DNA from: AC-69 sp044867345
GTDB lineage: Bacteria > Actinomycetota > UBA4738 > HRBIN12
Assembly (NCBI GenBank): GCA_044867345.1
Contig: JBIOUU010000047.1
Span: 1-25,944, forward strand
Length of the DNA: 25,944 nucleotides
Direction of reading: 5' to 3'
The translations under genes and the position numbers were made by a program. Shown here in pieces: positions 21,712 to 25,944 of the stretch. Numbering within the stretch: position 1 is the first letter of the stretch; each line of letters begins with the position of its first letter. The notes beneath the pieces are model-generated. The model was not told where the DNA came from, did no database searches, and worked only from the letters and a program-made list of their open reading frames with translations.

Positions 21712-22273
21712 CGGTGCGTTGACGGGCCCGCCAGGCCCGAACCTTGTTGCGGTTGCCGCAGGACTGCATGGAGCACCATTTGCCGGAGTGGTTCTTCGAC
21801 CGGTCGTAGAAGACGCTGGTGCAGGTGTCGTCGCTGCACTCCTTGAGGTGCTCCCACGTGCCATCGAGCTCGGCCAGGAAGGCAGCCGCGAGGATGTGCC
21901 CAAGGGCCCCCGCGACGCCCCCCGCCGTCGGCTCGATCCGGGGTGGACCTTCGGAACCGAATCGAAGCTCCAAGCCGGCCTCCCGAGCGGCCTCGTCGAC
22001 GACGGCCAGCTCCGCCGTGGTCGGCTCGGCTCCCTCGACCTTCCGGTGCAGAGCTGCGTGGACGATCGCTGCGGAGCGCAACGACCGCTCCGATTCGGGC
22101 TCGTCCGGGTCGATCAGGCCGTGCTCCACGAAGAACTCGCGGAGCGACCCCCGGGAGGGCGGAAGGCTCATGGGGTCGGCCCCCTGGTGGTCGTGCACGG
22201 AGAGGAAACTCCGGACGAGCTCGAGCTCGCCGGGCGCAGGGGGACTGGTGTCTGTGTCTCGCCGCCGCTCCAT
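21695..22273 (-). CDS. CGNR zinc-finger (ABATE domain) putative transcriptional regulator
   Basis: The 192-aa protein has an N-terminal ABATE-type domain (about 15-135, LVRSFLSVHDHQGADPMSL) and a C-terminal CGNR zinc finger with ligands C146, C151, C167 and C172 (SCGNRNKVRAWRAR, CGNR at 172-175) followed by basic residues. Family members are thought to bind DNA and sense stress. ATG 22273 is preferred over ATG 22282 because TATCAT ends exactly 7 nt before it, while the earlier ATG overlaps that box. The 3' end overlaps the DNA glycosylase gene, so the regulator and the repair enzyme are produced together. The target is unknown. Confidence 0.9.
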   Translation of the reverse strand: MERRRDTDTSPPAPGELELVRSFLSVHDHQGADPMSLPPSRGSLREFFVEHGLIDPDEPESERSLRSAAIVHAALHRKVEGAEPTTAELAVVDEAAREAGLELRFGSEGPPRIEPTAGGVAGALGHILAAAFLAELDGTWEHLKECSDDTCTSVFYDRSKNHSGKWCSMQSCGNRNKVRAWRARQRTGGPAA

Positions 22274-22280
22274 GGTGAGC

Positions 22281-22286
22281 ATGATA
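22281..22286 (-). promoter_or_regulatory. Predicted -10 box of the CGNR-glycosylase operon
   Basis: TATCAT on the minus strand is followed by 7 nt and ATG 22273; it decides between two possible start codons. Confidence 0.55.
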
Positions 22287-22302
22287 CACCGTCATAAAAG
22301 CC

Positions 22303-22331
22303 TTGACTAGTTACCTGTCAGGCGATAGGGT
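22303..22331 (+). promoter_or_regulatory. Sigma-70-like promoter for the small-gene pair
   Basis: TTGACT (22303-22308), 17 nt, TAGGGT (22326-22331) is the best -35/-10 pair in the window. It leaves a leader of about 100 nt before GTG 22441. Confidence 0.5.
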
Positions 22332-22332
22332 T

Positions 22333-22349
22333 TGACCACCGAACGGTCA
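22333..22349. promoter_or_regulatory. Operator-like inverted repeat at the predicted start of transcription
   Basis: TGACC (22333-22337) and GGTCA (22345-22349) flank a 7-nt centre directly after the -10 box. The place fits a repressor site; the protein is unknown. Confidence 0.35.
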
Positions 22350-22440
22350 TATGCCGGTTACGCGGACGAGGAGCCGGCCTCACGTCCTCCGGACCCAGCG
22401 CGTTCTGAACAGAGACCGTCACGGACGAGGGAGGTGGGAC

Positions 22441-22644
22441 GTGTTCCCCCTGATGGCGCAGGAGTTGGTCGAGGCACGGGTGGAGGAGCTCCGCCGCGAG
22501 GGCGAGGCGCGGGCTCGCCGGGCGGGCGGCATCGGCGTGGGTCGGCGGTCCGGCTTGCGGTTCGCGCTCGGCGTCCGCCTGGTCTCGCTGGGCTGCCGGC
22601 TGCTCGGGGAGCCCGTGAGGATCGAACGAGCGGAGGCGGGGTGA
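22441..22644 (+). CDS. Small hypothetical protein (67 aa), basic and helical
   Basis: GTG 22441 follows GAGGGAGGTGGG with a short gap; an ATG at 22453 is the alternative start. The product is mostly one charged helix (MAQELVEARVEELRREGEAR) and then a short hydrophobic/basic part (LRFALGVRLVSLGCRLLGEP). I do not recognise a family. Its stop overlaps the start of the next small gene (GTGA), so they are coupled. Confidence 0.6.
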   Translation: MFPLMAQELVEARVEELRREGEARARRAGGIGVGRRSGLRFALGVRLVSLGCRLLGEPVRIERAEAG

Positions 22645-22769
22645 GGGCGGTGACTTCGCTCGGGTATGCGGCCACCCTCGTGTTCTTGACCCTGGTGTGG
22701 TACGCGGCCATCCGGTTCGGCCACGATTCCCGCGACGGACAGGACTGGGATCGCCACCCGCCGGCCTGA
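22641..22769 (+). CDS. 42-aa single-helix membrane protein
   Basis: GTG 22641 overlaps the upstream stop by 4 nt. The protein has one transmembrane helix (about 6-26, SLGYAATLVFLTLVWYAAIR) and a charged tail (GHDSRDGQDWDRHPP). No family is recognised. Coupling is the main evidence that it is translated. Confidence 0.55.
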   Translation: MRAVTSLGYAATLVFLTLVWYAAIRFGHDSRDGQDWDRHPPA

Positions 22770-22782
22770 GCCCGACCTTCGC

Positions 22783-22788
22783 TAGCAT
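22783..22788 (+). promoter_or_regulatory. Predicted -10 box of the IscA-fold-like gene
   Basis: TAGCAT is followed by 7 nt and GTG 22796, without a ribosome binding site. Confidence 0.5.
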
Positions 22789-22795
22789 CGGTGCC

Positions 22796-23077
22796 GTGAT
22801 CGAGTTCACCGAATGGGCGACGGAGATCCTTCACCGAACGCACGAGGCGGCCCGCCGGTTCAATCCCTCGGCCACCGTGCGGCTGTCCCGCTCGGGGACC
22901 GGGGTCCAGTTCTCCCTGGCCGAGGAGCCGGGCGACGGCGATCGGCTGGTCCAGGGGAACGGCTTCGAGATCCTGGTCCAGGAGGGGCTGGACGGGATGG
23001 TGGACGTGGTCGAGCCACACGATCAGCTGATCCTTCGCCCGCCGGGTTCCCCCGAGCGGAGCGTGCGGCCGCACTGA
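22796..23077 (+). CDS. IscA/HesB-fold-like small protein without cysteines (93 aa)
   Basis: The strand and helix order resembles A-type iron-sulfur carriers: VIEFTEWATEILHRTHEAAR (first strand and helix), ATVRLSRSGTGVQFSLAEEP (the hairpin that in IscA carries the first Cys), then GDRLVQGNGFEILVQEGLDG and MVDVVEPHDQLILRPPGSP. There is no Cys at all, so cluster binding by the canonical ligands is not possible. It may have kept the fold for another role. The assignment rests on pattern only. It lies 30 nt before cyanophycinase with its own -10 box. Confidence 0.6.
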   Translation: MIEFTEWATEILHRTHEAARRFNPSATVRLSRSGTGVQFSLAEEPGDGDRLVQGNGFEILVQEGLDGMVDVVEPHDQLILRPPGSPERSVRPH

Positions 23078-23095
23078 GCCGGCCATCGCCGGGGC

Positions 23096-23101
23096 TACAC
23101 T
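23096..23101 (+). promoter_or_regulatory. Predicted -10 box of the cphB-cphA operon
   Basis: TACACT is followed by 6 nt and ATG 23108, so the cyanophycin operon is predicted to have a leaderless mRNA. Confidence 0.6.
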
Positions 23102-23107
23102 TTGCGC

Positions 23108-23974
23108 ATGACGGCATCCACGGGCTCCGGCCCGCACCTCCTCGCCGGCGGGGCCGGCCCCGTGATGCTGATCGGCGGGGCCGAGGACAAGCGCCGTGAC
23201 AAGGCCATCCTGTCCCGGTTCGTCGCGTTCGCCGGGGGGGCCGAGGCATCGATCGTCGTGGTCTCCACGGCCTCCTCGCTCGGAGACATGGCCACCCAGA
23301 TCTACCGGGAGCTCTTCGAGGGGCTGGGAGTGGCGAAGGTCACCGGCATCCGGCCGGAGGACCGGGACCAGGCCGACGACCCGGAGGTGGCGGCGCCGGT
23401 CGCCAGCGCGACGGGGGTGTTCCTGACCGGGGGGAACCAGCTCCGGTTGTCCTCGGCTGTGGGCGGGACGCGACTGGCGTCGGCGCTGTTCCTGGCGCAC
23501 GACCGGGGCGCGGTGATCGCCGGGACCTCGGCGGGCGCCAGCGCGCTGGCCTCCCACATGATGGCCTTCGGGACGCCGGGGCCCACGCCGAAGAACCGCA
23601 TGGCCCAGCTCTCCGCGGGCCTCGGGCTCCTGGATCGCATCGTGATCGACCAGCACTTCGAACAACGGGGCCGGATCGGCCGCCTCCTCTCGGTGATCGC
23701 GCACTCGCCGTCGCTCCTGGGGCTGGGCCTGGACGAGGACACCGCGGCCATCGTCTACGCGGACAAGGTCATGGAGGTCGTGGGTCGGGGCGCCGTGACC
23801 ATCGTGGACGGCTCGCGCGCCCGCACCGACGCGTACCAGGGGAAGGGACACCGTCCGCTCATGGTCTCGGGGGTGGTCCTGCACTCGCTGCCCGCGGGTT
23901 ACTGGTTCGACCTGCGGGCCCGAACGCTGCTCCCCGGAGCCGTTCGGGGAGAGGAACGGGAGGCGTCGGAGTGA
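23108..23974 (+). CDS. cphB: Cyanophycinase
   Basis: The 288-aa serine peptidase (family S51) splits cyanophycin, a poly-aspartate backbone with arginine side chains, into beta-Asp-Arg dipeptides. Typical parts are MLIGGAEDKRRD (20-31), GVFLTGGNQLRLSS (103-116), the nucleophile S141 in AGTSAGASAL, IVIDQHFEQRGRIGRL (178-193) with H183, and GLGLDEDTAAIV (205-216). There is no signal peptide, so it works inside the cell. ATG 23108 is taken because a TACACT box ends 6 nt before it. Its stop overlaps the synthetase start by 4 nt (GTGA), so synthesis and breakdown enzymes are coupled. Confidence 0.95.
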   Translation: MTASTGSGPHLLAGGAGPVMLIGGAEDKRRDKAILSRFVAFAGGAEASIVVVSTASSLGDMATQIYRELFEGLGVAKVTGIRPEDRDQADDPEVAAPVASATGVFLTGGNQLRLSSAVGGTRLASALFLAHDRGAVIAGTSAGASALASHMMAFGTPGPTPKNRMAQLSAGLGLLDRIVIDQHFEQRGRIGRLLSVIAHSPSLLGLGLDEDTAAIVYADKVMEVVGRGAVTIVDGSRARTDAYQGKGHRPLMVSGVVLHSLPAGYWFDLRARTLLPGAVRGEEREASE

Positions 23975-25944
23975 GCGCCGCCCGGCCGCGCCCGCGTGCG
24001 GACCGGGAACGCGCGAGGCGCGAGCCGGCCGCGAAGAAGCAACCGGCGAAGGCCGACCTGAAGATCGTCGAGACCCAGGTGTTCCGGGGTCCCAACTACT
24101 GGTCGTACGAGCCCTGCGTCCGCTTACTGGTCGACCTCGGATCCCTCGAGGAATGGCCGTCGAACACGCTGCCGGGGTTCACCGAGGCACTGCTGCAGAT
24201 GCTGCCGGGTGTGGGCGAGCACTCGTGCTCGCTCGGGCGCAGGGGAGGGTTCCGGGAACGGCTGGAGGAGGGTACGTGGCTCGGCCATGTCGCCGAGCAC
24301 GCGGCCCTGGAGCTCCAGCGGGAGTCGGGGGCCCACGTCTTCCGTGGCAAGACCCGGAGCGCCGACGGGCCCGGCCAGTACAACGTCATCTACGGCTACT
24401 GGGAGGAACGGGTCGGGGTCGAGGCAGGGCGGATCGCCGTCCGCCTCCTCAATCACCTGGTCGAGCCGGAGCCGGAGTTCAACTTCCTGGCGGAGCTGGA
24501 ATGGCTCATCCTGCTGGCCGAACGGAGAGCGTTCGGGCCGTCGACGCAGGCCCTGATCGACGAGGCGGCCACCCGAGACATCCCCTGGATCCGGCTGAAC
24601 GAGGCCTCGCTGGTCCAGCTGGGATGGGGGAAGTACCAGCAGAGGATCCGGGCCACGATGACCTCGAAGACCGCCTCGCTGGCCGTGGACATCGCCGGCG
24701 ACAAGGACATGACCAGGCGGCTGCTCTCGTCGGCCGGCCTTCCCGTGCCCCGAGGGGAGGTCGTGCGGACCGAGGACACCGCCGTGGCCGCGGCCCGGCG
24801 CATCGGGTTTCCCGTGGTCACGAAGCCGGTCGACGGCAACCACGGACGGGGCGTGTCGCTCGATCTCCGGAGCGAGGGGGACGTGCGCAGCGGCTTCATG
24901 CGGGCCCTGAAGGAGGCCCGGCGGGGCGAGGTGGTCGTGGAGAGCTACGTCACCGGCAACGACTACCGGGTCCTGGTCGTCGGAGGGCACATGGTCGCCG
25001 TGGCCGAACGCGTCCCGGCCCACGTCGTCGGTGACGGAACGCACACCGTGCGAGCGCTCGTGGAGGAGACGAACGCCGACCCCCGCCGCGGGATCGGCCA
25101 CGAGAAGGTGCTCACCAAGATCAAGCTCGACGACCCGGCCGTCGGGCTCCTGAGGAAGCAGGGCTACGGCCTGGACGACGTCCCGCCCGAAGAGGCGTTC
25201 GTGAAGCTCGCCGACACCGGCAACATGTCGACCGGGGGCATCTCCATCGACCGGACGTGGGAAGCCCACGAGGACAACGTGGAGATCGCCGAGGAGGCGG
25301 CCCGGGTCGTCGGCCTCGACGTCGCCGGCATCGACTTCCTCGCGCCGGACATCTCCCAGCCGGTTCGAGAGACGGGCGGCGCCATCGTCGAGGTGAACGC
25401 CGCGCCTGGGTTCCGGATGCACACGCATCCCACCGAGGGTGAGTCGCAGTACGTGGCCAAGCACGTGATCGACCTGCTCTTCCCGTCGGGGACCCCCTCG
25501 CGGATCCCCATCGTCGCCGTCACCGGCACGAACGGGAAGACCACCACGGTCCGGATGATCTCCCACATCTTCCGGGGCATGGGGCGGAAGGTCGGGATGA
25601 CGTCGACCGACGGCATCTACATCGACGAGCGTCTGGTGAAGCGGGTGGACGCGAGTGGGCCGAAGTCGGCGCAGATGGTGCTCCAGAACCCGCGGGTGGA
25701 CTTCGCGGTGTTCGAGGTGGCCAGGGGCGGGATCCTCCGCGAGGGTCTGGGCTACGGACAGAACGACGTGGCTGTGGTCCTGAACGTGACCGGCGACCAT
25801 CTGGGGCTGCGGGGGATCGACTCCGTCGAGAAGCTCGCCCGGGTGAAGCAGGTGGTCGTGGAGGCCGTCCCCAAGACCGGCTGGGCCGTCCTGAACGCGG
25901 ACGACCCGCTCGTGCTCGAGATGCGGAAGGCCTGTTCGGGCTCG
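23971..25944 (+). CDS. cphA: Cyanophycin synthetase, C-terminus cut by window edge
   Basis: CphA makes cyanophycin from Asp and Arg with ATP. Visible here are 658 codons of a usual 870-900: the N-terminal domain (about 30-165, VETQVFRGPNYWSYEPCVRL and GHVAEHAALELQ), an ATP-grasp domain (about 215-480, with SKTASLAVDIAGDKDMTRRL, FPVVTKPVDGNHGRGVSL and IVEVNAAPGFRMHTHP), and the start of the Mur-ligase-like domain with P-loop GTNGKTTT (519-526), TSTDGIYID and VLNVTGDHLG. GTG 23971 adds about 28 Arg/Lys/Ala-rich residues before the family's normal start; an internal non-ATG start is possible. Substrate use is assigned by family. Confidence 0.95.
   Translation, partial: MSAARPRPRADRERARREPAAKKQPAKADLKIVETQVFRGPNYWSYEPCVRLLVDLGSLEEWPSNTLPGFTEALLQMLPGVGEHSCSLGRRGGFRERLEEGTWLGHVAEHAALELQRESGAHVFRGKTRSADGPGQYNVIYGYWEERVGVEAGRIAVRLLNHLVEPEPEFNFLAELEWLILLAERRAFGPSTQALIDEAATRDIPWIRLNEASLVQLGWGKYQQRIRATMTSKTASLAVDIAGDKDMTRRLLSSAGLPVPRGEVVRTEDTAVAAARRIGFPVVTKPVDGNHGRGVSLDLRSEGDVRSGFMRALKEARRGEVVVESYVTGNDYRVLVVGGHMVAVAERVPAHVVGDGTHTVRALVEETNADPRRGIGHEKVLTKIKLDDPAVGLLRKQGYGLDDVPPEEAFVKLADTGNMSTGGISIDRTWEAHEDNVEIAEEAARVVGLDVAGIDFLAPDISQPVRETGGAIVEVNAAPGFRMHTHPTEGESQYVAKHVIDLLFPSGTPSRIPIVAVTGTNGKTTTVRMISHIFRGMGRKVGMTSTDGIYIDERLVKRVDASGPKSAQMVLQNPRVDFAVFEVARGGILREGLGYGQNDVAVVLNVTGDHLGLRGIDSVEKLARVKQVVVEAVPKTGWAVLNADDPLVLEMRKACSGS

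Noticed and set aside
24124..25800. 558-codon minus-strand open frame
   Set aside because: It is the mirror of the cyanophycin synthetase gene, whose motifs are unmistakable on the plus strand.
1..25944. Mobile elements, CRISPR, tRNA or defence system
   Set aside because: I found no transposase or integrase motifs, no spaced direct repeats, no cloverleaf-like segments and no restriction, toxin-antitoxin or other defence genes.

Overview
The window is G+C-rich (about 70% by eye), gene-dense chromosomal DNA. Several families point to Actinomycetota: the SCO1664 / DUF3090 / MSMEG_4193-type phosphatase trio, an F420-type PPOX protein, a small secreted transglycosylase-like lysozyme and a CGNR zinc-finger protein. 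The gene order does not match Streptomyces or Mycobacterium as I know them, so an uncultured or deep-branching lineage is likely (inference). I see no tRNA, rRNA, CRISPR array, insertion sequence or prophage.

Layout. 1-7270 is all minus strand: PPOX protein (cut by the window edge), CDF metal transporter, thioredoxin-like lipoprotein, a Tat-exported DUF362 protein with a terpene-cyclase-like repeat protein, an ECF sigma factor coupled to an O6-alkylguanine methyltransferase, and the SCO1664/DUF3090/phosphatase operon. 7395-13279 holds a tiny Cys-rich protein, a DUF2231 membrane protein, head-to-head remnants of a PhoR-like kinase and a PhoP-like regulator, a phosphate module (DUF47, PiT permease, 65-aa membrane protein, and a second DUF47 gene convergent to them), a GNAT acetyltransferase, and CorA with a small follower gene. 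13280-16010 is gene-poor and partly decayed. It contains one intact secreted DUF839/PhoX-like protein, a coding-like tail and a frameshifted NarL-type kinase remnant. 16011-22273 carries a secreted transglycosylase, ispH, a tandem Lrp-ligand-domain protein, an MgtE-type transporter overlapping a PhoU-TrkA_C duplication, and a CGNR regulator overlapping a HhH-GPD DNA glycosylase. 22441-25944 has two coupled tiny genes, a cysteine-free IscA-fold-like protein, and cyanophycinase followed by cyanophycin synthetase (cut by the window edge).

Themes. (1) Phosphate and ion homeostasis: PiT, two DUF47 proteins, PhoX-like protein, PhoP/PhoR debris, CorA, MgtE with PhoU-TrkA_C, CDF. (2) Alkylation repair: ogt and an AlkA-like glycosylase. 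(3) Nitrogen storage: cyanophycin. (4) A repeated promoter layout: at nine genes a TANNNT-like -10 box ends 6-7 nt before the chosen GTG/ATG, which predicts leaderless mRNAs. A tenth (corA) has 9 nt. This pattern also fixes several start codons.
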